In this document: piece after piece, positions 1 to 7,910 of the stretch
Numbering within the stretch: the stretch's first letter is position 1
How the letters are laid out: every line of letters starts with the position of its first letter
Assembly (NCBI GenBank): GCA_900542065.1
Contig: UQLU01000013.1
Location: forward strand, 1-44,576
Length of the DNA: 44,576 bases
Direction of reading: 5' to 3'
From: an uncultured Eggerthella sp.
Lineage (GTDB): Bacteria > Actinomycetota > Coriobacteriia > Coriobacteriales > Eggerthellaceae
The notes under the pieces: generated by a model
What the model saw: only the letters and a program-made list of their open reading frames with translations
Database searches by the model: none
What the model was told of the DNA's origin: nothing
Program-made: the position numbers and the translations under genes

Positions 1-618
1 GGAAAGAGCCAAGGAAGTTTTCATATGTTCGCTGTGCAAAACTGGTTCGTGTCCCTGTCGTGCGATAAGAGCAAAGCGGGTTTGATTGCCGTAGTGATCT
101 TCGATATCGCGTTCTTGAATTTTTCCGTTGAACAATTCAGCTGCAAATTCAGAAGAAATACCTGCTACTGTTTTATCTTTGGACGCTTCGCGAGCACCTT
201 CGGCGGTAGAGGATGCAGCTATGCGTGCAAGGGTAGGGAAGCGATTGTTCAGGTAGCGGCGGCATTGAGCCAGTCCTTGAGGATGGCTAACAACTGTTTT
301 AATGTCTTCAACTTTTGCATCGGGATGCAGTACAAGACAGTGATGAATATCAAGAACAGCAGAACCCATAATCGATACGCCACCTTTGAAGGCAAGGGTA
401 TCAAGGGTGGCAGTTACTACGCCTTCAAGAGAATTTTCGATAGGCATAACACCAAACTCGGCTTTTCCGCGATCTACTGCTTCGTGGACTTCGTTAAAAG
501 AAGGGCATTCGATTAGCTCGACATTTTCGCATCCCATACGCTTTGCAAACAAGCGCGCTGCTTCGTGCGAATATGTTCCAACGGGGCCTAAATAAGCAAT
601 AGTTGTTGCCTGAGTCAT
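1..618 (-). CDS. pheA: Prephenate dehydratase, partial (C-terminus outside window)
   Basis: Reading the minus strand from ATG at 616-618 gives 206 codons with no stop up to the window edge. The protein begins MTQATTIAYLGPVGTYSHEA, typical of monofunctional prephenate dehydratase, which converts prephenate to phenylpyruvate in phenylalanine synthesis. Family motifs are visible: PIENSLEGVV, VVSHPQGLAQC, and NQTRFALI near residue 180, which contains the catalytic Thr-Arg-Phe. The N-terminus has no chorismate mutase domain. A regulatory ACT domain would follow, but it lies beyond base 1. An AAAGGAA ribosome binding site sits 5 bases before the ATG. It is transcribed divergently from the hydrogenase operon. 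Confidence 0.93.
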   Translation of the reverse strand, partial: MTQATTIAYLGPVGTYSHEAARLFAKRMGCENVELIECPSFNEVHEAVDRGKAEFGVMPIENSLEGVVTATLDTLAFKGGVSIMGSAVLDIHHCLVLHPDAKVEDIKTVVSHPQGLAQCRRYLNNRFPTLARIAASSTAEGAREASKDKTVAGISSEFAAELFNGKIQERDIEDHYGNQTRFALIARQGHEPVLHSEHMKTSLALS

Positions 619-1091
619 ACTGTTCCTTTCTTACAAATTTTGATAATAATACTCCAGAATTGTTTCTAGGAGATTGTTTACTTCGTTTACTTCGCTAAAT
701 CGATATCGACAGGGTGCTGAGGTTTTAGGCGGGCAGGTAAGGAAGTATGCCTAGGAAGTGCTTCAGATTCAAAACTGGACAAATTTAAGAAAATAACCAT
801 TTGCTAATGAACTAATTCAAAATAATGTTCAAACGATGGAATATTCTCAAAAAAATAGGTAACAAAAACGAATTTTTGTACCAACAGATTGACCTTCTCG
901 GCATGAGCATTTGACTAAATAATCAAATGTGAAGGAAATGTGTGTTACTACCAATATAACGGGTAACATTTTCATACCGCTGACGGGAATAACCTGATAT
1001 TCACACAGTTAGTCGATCTTTTTTGAGAAGAAATCCACGAAAATGTATACAGAGGTTTTATAGGACAATACACCCTTAAGGAGGTGTGCAC
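619..1091. promoter_or_regulatory. Divergent intergenic region pheA / hydrogenase operon
   Basis: This AT-rich gap of about 470 bases has no convincing gene. It contains a tandem GTTTACTTCG pair near 675-694 and three inverted repeats. The first is a hairpin at 858-882 (CAAAAA-CGAA-TTTTTG core, GGTA/TACC outer arms, one bulge). The second is CATTTGA-N8-TCAAATG at 908-929. The third is TGTTAC-N14-GTAACA at 943-968. The last two lie 55-140 bases upstream of the hydrogenase promoter and could be regulator sites. No regulator can be assigned from sequence alone. Confidence 0.5.
1023..1051 (+). promoter_or_regulatory. Candidate sigma-70-type promoter of hyaABC
   Basis: TTGAGA (1023-1028), a 17-base spacer and TATACA (1046-1051) make a good housekeeping promoter match. 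Transcription from about 1058 would give a leader of roughly 30 bases ending in AAGGAGG (1078-1084), 7 bases before the ATG at 1092. This was found by eye and has no experimental support. Confidence 0.55.
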
Positions 1092-2309
1092 ATGGTAACA
1101 GAGGCAATCAGTCCAGAGTTTTTGAGTAAGCTGGAGGCGCGTGGCGTGTCTCGTCGTAGCTTCATGAAGCTCTGCGGCTCGCTCGCCGTTGCGGCAGGCT
1201 TGTCTGAGCTCGCTGCTCCTCGTGTTGCTCAGGCGATCGAGAACTCCGTTATCGGCGCAGAATCAGGTGCTTTGTATCCCGTAATTTGGATCGAAGGCGC
1301 TTCTTGCACCGGTTGTACGGAATCTTTCGCACAGGTTGACGCCCCTGATCCAGCAACCGTAGTGCTGGAAATGATTTCGCTTAACTATTGCGAAACCCTT
1401 TCTGCTGCTGCAGGTTGGTCAATGGAAGAGGCCAAGGCACAGACGATCGAGGCGGGGAATTACATCCTCATCTACGAAGGTGCGGTTTTGGAGGGCTGGA
1501 ACGGTGAAGCATTGCGCGTTGCCAATGAGCCCGGCACTGAACATCTTATTCATGCAGCAGAGAATGCAAACGCTGTAGTAGCTTTGGGTTCCTGCGCAGT
1601 AAATGGTGGTTGGATGGGTGCTAATCCAAACTCATCAGGAGCACTTGGTGTTCAGCAGTTCCTGCGCAAGTCGGGAATTGACACCCCCGTTATCAATATC
1701 CCAGGCTGCCCAGCAAATCCTGAATGGCTTGAAGCTGTATTGGTTGATGCAGTTCTTATGGGTCAGCTTCCTGAGCTCAATGGCGAAAACAAGCCAACCG
1801 TTATGTTCAACCAGACCATTCATGACAACTGCGAACGTCGTGGTCACTTCGAGAATGGTGAATTCGTTTATGCATTCGGTACCAAGGAAGAGGCAATGAA
1901 TTACTGCCTGTATCCTATGGGTTGTCGTGGTCCTCAGACCAAAGCAAACTGCGGTATCGTTCGTTGGAACCATCGTCGTTCTTGGTGCGTTGCATCAGGC
2001 GGTCCTTGCATCGGTTGCTGCACTGCTAATCCAAACGATCCTGGTGAGAACTGGGTTGAAACCAACACGCCATTCCGCGCTCGCTTCCGCGACCTGCGCA
2101 TTGGTGGCATGACCATCCAGCCTGAAGCTATTGCTTGGACGCTGACTGGTGTTGTAGCAGCAGCACTTGTTATTCATGGCTTCGGCATGAAGAAGACTGG
2201 CCGCACCAGCGGTGGCGCTGACTTCGAGAAGGTACGTGAATGGGACGCAAAGCATCCTGATCAGGCCATCGGTCAGTATGACGAAGATGTTCTGAAGGGA
2301 GGCAAGTAA
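1092..2309 (+). CDS. hyaA: [NiFe] uptake hydrogenase small subunit
   Basis: This 405-residue electron-transfer subunit carries the Fe-S clusters of a membrane-bound group 1 [NiFe] hydrogenase. ATG 1092 is preferred over an in-frame GTG at 1086 because AAGGAGG (1078-1084) is correctly spaced only for the ATG. A twin-arginine signal (SRRSFMK, residues 20-26, then a hydrophobic stretch) indicates export of the folded heterodimer. Cluster ligands are visible: CTGC near residue 70, GSCAVNGG, GCPANPEW, a His/Cys pair in HDNCERRGHF, and the Cys-rich PCIGCCTANP segment. A C-terminal membrane anchor (AIAWTLTGVVAAALVIHGF) precedes a charged tail. The proximal cluster motif is CTGC, not CTCC, so the extra cysteines of oxygen-tolerant enzymes are absent. 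It is the first gene of a tight hyaABC operon. Confidence 0.95.
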   Translation: MVTEAISPEFLSKLEARGVSRRSFMKLCGSLAVAAGLSELAAPRVAQAIENSVIGAESGALYPVIWIEGASCTGCTESFAQVDAPDPATVVLEMISLNYCETLSAAAGWSMEEAKAQTIEAGNYILIYEGAVLEGWNGEALRVANEPGTEHLIHAAENANAVVALGSCAVNGGWMGANPNSSGALGVQQFLRKSGIDTPVINIPGCPANPEWLEAVLVDAVLMGQLPELNGENKPTVMFNQTIHDNCERRGHFENGEFVYAFGTKEEAMNYCLYPMGCRGPQTKANCGIVRWNHRRSWCVASGGPCIGCCTANPNDPGENWVETNTPFRARFRDLRIGGMTIQPEAIAWTLTGVVAAALVIHGFGMKKTGRTSGGADFEKVREWDAKHPDQAIGQYDEDVLKGGK

Positions 2310-2312
2310 ACA

Positions 2313-4001
2313 ATGACTCGTTCAGTTATCGACCCGATTACCCGTATTGAGGGCCATCTCCGCGTAGAGATGGAAGTAGAAAACGGCGTTGTTACTGATG
2401 CTTGGATGTCTGGCGGTTGTTTCCGAGGCATGGAATTGGTAGTTCAGGACCGCACCCCCGAAGACGCTGCTCACATTGTTCAGCGTATTTGCGGTGTTTG
2501 TCCTGTATCTCATGCACATGCTTCTTCTATCGCAGCTGAAAAGGCATACGGCATTGAAATTCCTAACAACGCACGTATTATTCGTAACCTCATCGAGGGC
2601 GGTCAGTTCTTGCACAGCCACATTCTGTGGTTCTACACCTTGGCTGCTCTTGACTATGTAAACCCACTCAATGCATTGAAGGCAAATATTGCTGATGCAT
2701 ATGATTTGGTTGAAGAGGCAGGCACTTCTTGCCAGTCCGACTTGAAGGCATTGGCACAGCGCCTTACCAAGTTTGCTGAAAATGGTCAGATGTCCATCTT
2801 CTCTGGTAACTGGTGGAAGAACGGTGCTAAGGATACCGAGTTCAAGCTTCCTGCAGAACTCGATCTTATCTGCACTGCTCACTATATTGAGGCTTTGACC
2901 ATGCAGTCTAAGGCATCCGAGATTTGCGGCTTGCTTGGCGGCAAGATGCCTCACGTAATGACGCTTGTTCCTGGTGGTACTTCCTTCGTACCTACCGAAG
3001 AGAAGCTTGACGATCTGTGGTCACTCGTTCACGAAGTACGTGACTGGGTAGCTGCAACCATGATTCCTGACACCAAGGCAATCGCTCCTTACTACTTGCC
3101 AGCTCTTGAGTTTGGTAAGGGTTGCGGCCGCTATGTTGCTTGGGGCGTATTTGAGCGTCCATCCTTTGAAATGGCTGATCGTTACCTGCCTTCTGGCGTT
3201 ATCGATGAAAACCTCAACCTTTCTGAGGTTAACGAAGACCTTATCAAGGAATACGTTGGTCACTCCTGGTATGTTGGTGATTCTGATCTCAATCCTCGCG
3301 AAGGCGTTACCGAGCCAGAATTCACCGAATACTACAAGGAAGGCACGCTCTTCGAAGAGAACGGCCATGAGTTTGGCGAAATTGCTGAGCGCTACACCTG
3401 GTCTAAGGCACCTAGCTATGATGGCAAGTGCATGGAAGCTGGTCCATTCTCTCGTATATTGGCTGCATATCTGCGTGGCAATGAATTCATTAAGACTACG
3501 CTTGATGGTTTGTGCAAGGATCTGAACCTTACCATTCCTCAGTTGCAGTCCACGCTTGGTCGTGTTGCTGCTCGTCAGGTTGAATCTCTCTACATCGCAA
3601 ACCTTATGTGTGATTGGGTTGACGAACTTATTGAGGCAGTTAAGGGTGGCGACAGTGAATACTTCCGTTCACCTTCTACCTTGACTGGCGACGGTACGGG
3701 CTTCTGGGAGGCACCTCGTGGCGCTCTCTATCACACCGAGCACGTTAACAACGGCAAGATCACTGGTTATCAGATCATTATTCCTACCACTTGGAATATT
3801 GCTCCTCGTAATGCTGAAGGCGTTCCTGGTCCTATCGAGCAGGCTGTTATTGGTAACCCAGTTGATGACGTTGAGATGCCTATCAATGTTCTTCGTACGG
3901 TTCACAGCTTCGACCCATGCACCGCTTGTGCAGTTCATGTAACTGAGCCTTCAACCGGTAAGCACTTCGAAACTGTTACTAGCCCTTGGGGGGTGAAGTA
4001 A
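2313..4001 (+). CDS. hyaB: [NiFe] uptake hydrogenase large (catalytic) subunit
   Basis: This 562-residue subunit holds the NiFe(CN)2CO active site that splits H2. The N-terminus has ITRIEGHLRVE, then the first cysteine pair RICGVCPVSHAH (near residue 60). The second pair is at the C-terminus in DPCTACAVH. The 20 residues after that His form the peptide normally removed by a maturation endopeptidase once nickel is inserted, and the matching protease is hyaD at 7252-7764. There is no signal peptide; the subunit is expected to travel with HyaA through the Tat system. The gene starts 3 bases after the hyaA stop, with GGGAGG overlapping the end of hyaA. Codon use looks strongly biased, as in well-expressed genes. 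Confidence 0.96.
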   Translation: MTRSVIDPITRIEGHLRVEMEVENGVVTDAWMSGGCFRGMELVVQDRTPEDAAHIVQRICGVCPVSHAHASSIAAEKAYGIEIPNNARIIRNLIEGGQFLHSHILWFYTLAALDYVNPLNALKANIADAYDLVEEAGTSCQSDLKALAQRLTKFAENGQMSIFSGNWWKNGAKDTEFKLPAELDLICTAHYIEALTMQSKASEICGLLGGKMPHVMTLVPGGTSFVPTEEKLDDLWSLVHEVRDWVAATMIPDTKAIAPYYLPALEFGKGCGRYVAWGVFERPSFEMADRYLPSGVIDENLNLSEVNEDLIKEYVGHSWYVGDSDLNPREGVTEPEFTEYYKEGTLFEENGHEFGEIAERYTWSKAPSYDGKCMEAGPFSRILAAYLRGNEFIKTTLDGLCKDLNLTIPQLQSTLGRVAARQVESLYIANLMCDWVDELIEAVKGGDSEYFRSPSTLTGDGTGFWEAPRGALYHTEHVNNGKITGYQIIIPTTWNIAPRNAEGVPGPIEQAVIGNPVDDVEMPINVLRTVHSFDPCTACAVHVTEPSTGKHFETVTSPWGVK

Positions 4002-4694
4002 ATGGCACATTTGGCTCACTACAAAGAAGCTCATCCAATGCCCATGCGCGTGACGCACTGGATTAATCTCATCTGCATGGCATGCTTGATCTTCTCTGGT
4101 TTCTTGATTCACTTCCCGTTCTGGGCAGCTCTTACAGGCGTTGCTCGCGGCGCACATGTTTTCTTGGGTATTGTTCTCTTGGTTAACTGCATTGTGCGTA
4201 TCGTGTTTGCATTCTTGCTTCAGACTGCTCCTACGGGTGGTACCCGCAACTTGGTACGTGACTACAAAACCTGGCTTCCTCAGGCAGACAACCGTCACCA
4301 GTTGGTATCTTGGGTAAAGTACTACCTGTTCATCAAGAAGGATCATCCACTGTCTGCAAAGCTCGGTGTTCCTCAAAAGATTTCTTATCTTGGTGTTGGT
4401 GTACTTATCCTTATCATGGCTTACACTGGCTTCTGCCTTTGGGTTCCTACCGCATCCTGGACGTTCTTCGCAGCAGGTACGTCTTTGGTAGGCGGCATGA
4501 TGTCCATGCGCATCATTCACTACTTCATGATGTTCGTATTCATCATCTTCAGCATGTTGCATATTTACCTCGTATTCATCGAGGGTACTGCTCCTGCTAA
4601 GTTGATGCTCCTTGGTAAGGAACATGGTGGTAAGGTTTACGACCCTGCTCGTCACGTTATCGTTGGCGAAGATCACTCTGTAGATCACCACTAA
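4002..4694 (+). CDS. hyaC: Hydrogenase b-type cytochrome subunit
   Basis: This 230-residue integral membrane protein matches the diheme cytochrome b that anchors HyaAB and passes electrons to the quinone pool. About four membrane spans are visible. Candidate heme-ligand histidines lie in RVTHWINL near the N-terminus, in GAHVFLGIV in helix 2, and in the late IIHYF...MLHIY helix. The ATG follows the hyaB stop codon directly, so translation is probably coupled. It ends the operon, and a strong bidirectional terminator follows at about 4800. The hyp maturation genes are not in this window. Confidence 0.92.
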   Translation: MAHLAHYKEAHPMPMRVTHWINLICMACLIFSGFLIHFPFWAALTGVARGAHVFLGIVLLVNCIVRIVFAFLLQTAPTGGTRNLVRDYKTWLPQADNRHQLVSWVKYYLFIKKDHPLSAKLGVPQKISYLGVGVLILIMAYTGFCLWVPTASWTFFAAGTSLVGGMMSMRIIHYFMMFVFIIFSMLHIYLVFIEGTAPAKLMLLGKEHGGKVYDPARHVIVGEDHSVDHH

Positions 4695-4800
4695 ACAATG
4701 CGGTTTTGCTTGCCAGCTAACGCATTTTATCTACTTGCGTGGTATAGCAAATTACCGCTGACGAATCCTCAAAATAGAGCGATTTGTATCAGTAAAACAA

Positions 4801-4835
4801 AAACTCCGATTCAGGTTTCTGGATCGGAGTTTTTT
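4801..4835. terminator. Bidirectional intrinsic terminator between hyaC and sdaA
   Basis: The arms AAACTCCGAT (4801-4810) and ATCGGAGTTT (4823-4832) pair perfectly, with a small inner CAG/CTG helix. A T-run follows on the plus strand. On the minus strand the hairpin is followed by TTTTTGTTTT, so it can end both hyaABC and the convergent sdaA transcript. Confidence 0.88.
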
Positions 4836-4911
4836 CATTATTTGGGCTTACTTTTGGGTCAATTTGCATCAAAAAGGCGTGTCAAAAAACGAAAGAAATT
4901 ATAGTATGCGT

Positions 4912-6516
4912 TTACTTGCAAGTATTGCAGTGTTTACAGGCACGCAGCGCTGAAGGGGCGGTTGCAATACCACCAAGAGCCGTTTCTCGTAGTGTTGAAG
5001 GAAGCGCATGCCCTACTTCAAGCAATACCTGTGCCATTTCATCGAAGGAAACCAAGCTTGGTATACCTGATAAGACAAGTTGCGCAGAAGAAAAAGCCGC
5101 AGCAACACCTATGGCATTGCGATTTTGACAAGGAACCTCAACAAGTCCTCCTACAGGGTCGCAAACAAGTCCCAGTAAGTTGGAAAGCGCAATGCTAGCC
5201 GCATCAAGACATTGCCTTGGTGTGCCGCCTAGCATTTGAACGAGAGCAGCAGCGGCCATTGCACCAGCGCTTCCGACTTCTGCTTGGCATCCGCCTTCTG
5301 CACCAGCCACACAAGCATTGGCGCTCAGAAGATATCCAATAGCTGAAGCACAGAAAAGTGCTTCATGGAGTTCATTTTCTGTTGCAGAAATGTGGTCTGC
5401 AACGCTGAGTATACATCCTGGCACAACGCCAGCGGATCCTGCAGTTGGAGCAGCAACGATAACACCCATCGAAGCGCTGCGTTCTAATACTGCCATGGCG
5501 CGAGCAACTGCATTAGTTTGGGAGGTCCCCATAAGACTTTCAGCATACTGTGCTTGATTCGTATTGATCTTTTGTGCTTCTCCGCCAATGAATCCTCCAA
5601 GAGAGGTTTGGGGCTGATCGATTGGCTCAGTCGTTTCCTCTTTCATTGTCTGCACAACGCTTCTCATGCGTTCGGAACAAAATGTTTCATTGCTAAGAAT
5701 CTGTTCGCGTTGCATCATGACAGAGCCAATGTTGAGGCTATATTTCTGGCATAAAGAAAGCAGTTCATTGCCATTTGCGAAAAGGTAGGGGTTTGATTCT
5801 TGGGAATGTTGAAAAGATTCTGTACCTGGTACTTCGATAAAACTGGCGTAATCTACTAAATCAAGGCTTCGAACCTTTGATAAAAACGACTCAGCGGTAT
5901 AGTGCTGGTCGGTTTCGAACACTGAATAGGCCTGTCCACCTGCTTCAGTGCGGTAGGTGCTGCAGAATGCTATATTGACGTGCACTTCCGCAAGAAGGCC
6001 TGTTAGGGCAGCAAGTGCACCAGGAACATCGCGATGAGCAACGAATAAGGTGCAGTATGCTCCCGATATATCTACTGAAACATCATTAATACGAGAAATT
6101 CTTATTTTTCCACCGCCCAAACTTTCGCCGCGGACGGTAGCTTTCAGACCTTCAGAGTTGGTCATTTCGATATCTACGGTGTTGGGGTGAAGTGCGCTGT
6201 TTTCGCCACCAATAACAAATTCATAGTGAAGCCCTTGTTCTCGGGCGATATCAAAAGCATTTCGTATGCGTTTATCGTCGGTCGCAAATCCCATAATGCC
6301 AGCTACCAGTGCGCGATCGGTTCCGTGTCCTTGGTAGGTTTGTGCAAAGCTATTCCATAAGGTAAACCGTACCGACTGGATTGAAGAATCTAGGAGTGAT
6401 GCTGCAACTTGAGCGCATCGCAGCGCACCTGCGGTATGCGAAGAAGAGGGACCAACCATAATAGGTCCTAGTATTTCAAACGCTGAAAGAGCAAGGTTGT
6501 TTGCTTTGTCTGCCAT
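4912..6516 (-). CDS. sdaA: L-serine ammonia-lyase, fused beta-alpha form
   Basis: This iron-sulfur enzyme of 534 residues deaminates L-serine to pyruvate and ammonia. The N-terminal part is the beta domain (GPIMVGPSSSHTAGA near residue 17) with an ACT-like segment around residues 150-230. The C-terminal part is the alpha, catalytic domain (APTAGSAGVVPGC near residue 350). Cluster cysteines are visible in GGCQAEVG and in CDPVGGLVEVPCQNRNAIG. The chain ends CKHCNTCK, with a Cys as the penultimate residue. In the Legionella enzyme a penultimate Cys reaches into the active site and ligates the cluster ('tail in mouth'). The single-chain form resembles proteobacterial SdaA rather than the split SdaAA/SdaAB of Bacillus. 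It converges on hyaC and shares its terminator. Confidence 0.94.
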   Translation of the reverse strand: MADKANNLALSAFEILGPIMVGPSSSHTAGALRCAQVAASLLDSSIQSVRFTLWNSFAQTYQGHGTDRALVAGIMGFATDDKRIRNAFDIAREQGLHYEFVIGGENSALHPNTVDIEMTNSEGLKATVRGESLGGGKIRISRINDVSVDISGAYCTLFVAHRDVPGALAALTGLLAEVHVNIAFCSTYRTEAGGQAYSVFETDQHYTAESFLSKVRSLDLVDYASFIEVPGTESFQHSQESNPYLFANGNELLSLCQKYSLNIGSVMMQREQILSNETFCSERMRSVVQTMKEETTEPIDQPQTSLGGFIGGEAQKINTNQAQYAESLMGTSQTNAVARAMAVLERSASMGVIVAAPTAGSAGVVPGCILSVADHISATENELHEALFCASAIGYLLSANACVAGAEGGCQAEVGSAGAMAAAALVQMLGGTPRQCLDAASIALSNLLGLVCDPVGGLVEVPCQNRNAIGVAAAFSSAQLVLSGIPSLVSFDEMAQVLLEVGHALPSTLRETALGGIATAPSALRACKHCNTCK

Positions 6517-6775
6517 GAATCATCCAATCATTGTGGGCGGGAGTCAATTAGACCTTTCAATACCACAGGGTAGTATAAACGGAGAGATCTTTTCTATAGA
6601 GGATAATCCTTTCTTGCTATCCAACCGTTGGTGGCGCGATTAGTATACGGATACAATGCTTACTCTCGGTATTGGTATTCTCTTTTGCTACCATAGCCAA
6701 CGAAATGAAATCCATATGAGGTAACTATAAAGACCTATTAGCTAAATTAGTTTGCTATACGAAAGGAAGTTTTCC

Positions 6776-7225
6776 GTGAGCAAAACAGCAAATAATTCAA
6801 CTCCAGAACAGTCTGAGGAAGTACCGATTGAAGAAATATCTCTAGAAGGGTTGCCTCCCGTTAATTTAGGGGCAATGTTTATGCCGCCGATCTGGGGTCC
6901 CGCTCATGGTATTTGGATCACGATTCTGTACTATCCTGCTTGGCTTTTGATCGATAACTTGCTATATGGTGCCTATACGAATCCATCGCCTTTAACGGTA
7001 ATACTTGCAATTATCGCTGCTCTTATTCTTGCGGGAGTAACTATCATTTTTGCGCGCGCTTCGCAGGTGTATGCGCTTCGTCGTGATTTATCGCGTGGGA
7101 AAACGAAAGAGCAGTACAAAAAACGCCAAGTTATTTGGTCGATTACCATGGGCGTGTTAGCGGCAGTAATGCTTGGTGCCGCAACGTGTTACAACTTGGT
7201 TATAAGACCTACTCTTGGTATGTAG
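6776..7225 (+). CDS. Unknown small membrane protein upstream of hyaD
   Basis: I do not recognise this protein. GTG 6776 is chosen because AAGGAAG lies about 6 bases upstream; a longer in-frame start at 6752 has no ribosome binding site. The 149-residue product has a polar, acidic N-terminus (about 30 residues). A segment PPVNLGAMFMPPIWGPAHGI follows, then a hydrophobic stretch, two further membrane spans and a basic loop (RRDLSRGKTKEQYKKR). Three spans in total are likely. It sits 26 bases before hyaD on the same strand, so a role linked to hydrogenase is possible, but that rests on context only. Confidence 0.75.
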   Translation: MSKTANNSTPEQSEEVPIEEISLEGLPPVNLGAMFMPPIWGPAHGIWITILYYPAWLLIDNLLYGAYTNPSPLTVILAIIAALILAGVTIIFARASQVYALRRDLSRGKTKEQYKKRQVIWSITMGVLAAVMLGAATCYNLVIRPTLGM

Positions 7226-7251
7226 ACTACCTATCGTTAGGGGAATGAAGC

Positions 7252-7764
7252 ATGCGTATAGCGGTGTTTTTTGTAGGCAACCGTCTGATGCTTGATGATG
7301 GTATCGGACCAGCTGTATATGACTATATTCTTGAACAGTATGACTTACCTGAAAATGTGGATACCTTTGATGTGGGTTGTATGACTCTTGATATGGTTTC
7401 TAAGGTTAATGATTATGATCTGATCCTTACGGTAGATGCAGTAGACGGAACCGATACTGAGCCAGGTACGGTATTTCGCTATGAGCCCTATGATATAGCG
7501 CGTGCAATAGGAGCACGCACGTCTCTTCATGATCTAAAGCTTGCAGATCTTTTCGACGCGGCAACTATGCTTGGTTTTGAAGCAGAAGGTCTTTGTTTTG
7601 GCATGCAGGTAGAAAATTTGGAGCCAATAGAATTCATGGAAGGACTTACACCAAAGGTGCTAGAGCGCATGCCATTTTTGGCGGAAACTGTTATTGCAGA
7701 ATTGGTGCGTCGTGGATGTGCTATTACCCGTAAAGACGGAAAAGCGTTGCAACAAATTGATTAA
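7252..7764 (+). CDS. hyaD: [NiFe] hydrogenase maturation endopeptidase
   Basis: This 170-residue protein belongs to the HycI/HybD/HyaD protease family, which trims the C-terminus of the large subunit after nickel insertion. The family opening is clear: GNRLMLDDGIGP at residues 9-20, where Asp16 stands at the position of the nickel-binding Glu16 of HybD. DAVDGTDTEPG near residue 63 and a His in SLHDLKLADL near residue 89 supply the other expected metal ligands. Its likely substrate is HyaB (2313-4001). The gene is separated from hyaABC by sdaA and is cotranscribed with the small membrane protein before it. The start is ATG, preceded by AGGGGAA. Confidence 0.92.
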   Translation: MRIAVFFVGNRLMLDDGIGPAVYDYILEQYDLPENVDTFDVGCMTLDMVSKVNDYDLILTVDAVDGTDTEPGTVFRYEPYDIARAIGARTSLHDLKLADLFDAATMLGFEAEGLCFGMQVENLEPIEFMEGLTPKVLERMPFLAETVIAELVRRGCAITRKDGKALQQID

Positions 7765-7788
7765 ATAAATTGACCAAAATACTTATCA

Positions 7789-7910
7789 GCCGATTACAGG
7801 TATGCTGGGGCGTAATGTTGTAAGTGCTAGCGATTTGCCGATTACAGGTATTCTGGAATCGTGTTGTTGTAATTGGTAACTACGTTGCCAATTACAGACG
7901 CGCGGGAGGG
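7789..7910. repeat. Imperfect tandem repeats with TTACA/TGTAA dyads
   Basis: The motif GCC(g/a)ATTACAG recurs at 7789, 7837 and 7887, giving two units of 48 and 50 bases and a truncated third. Each full unit carries an inverted pair (ATTACA ... TGTAA). TGTAATTGG near 7868-7876 also pairs with CCAATTACA at 7888-7896. The block fills the gap between the convergent hyaD and lysR genes and runs into the lysR 3' end. It may act as a terminator region or as protein-binding repeats. Confidence 0.65.

Noticed and set aside
908..929. An FNR/CRP-type box upstream of hyaA
   Set aside because: The half sites resemble TTGA..TCAA, but the spacing is 6 rather than the required 4 bases.
1086..1091. GTG two codons upstream of the hyaA ATG as the start
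   Set aside because: It lies 1 base after the AAGGAGG, too close to be used; the ATG at 1092 has correct spacing.
4698..4904. A 68-codon open frame starting 4 bases after hyaC
   Set aside because: It runs through the bidirectional terminator, has no ribosome binding site and its protein looks like translated non-coding DNA.
7789..7910. A possible CRISPR array
   Set aside because: Only two and a half imperfect units, the similarity extends through the whole unit rather than alternating with unique spacers, and no cas genes are nearby.
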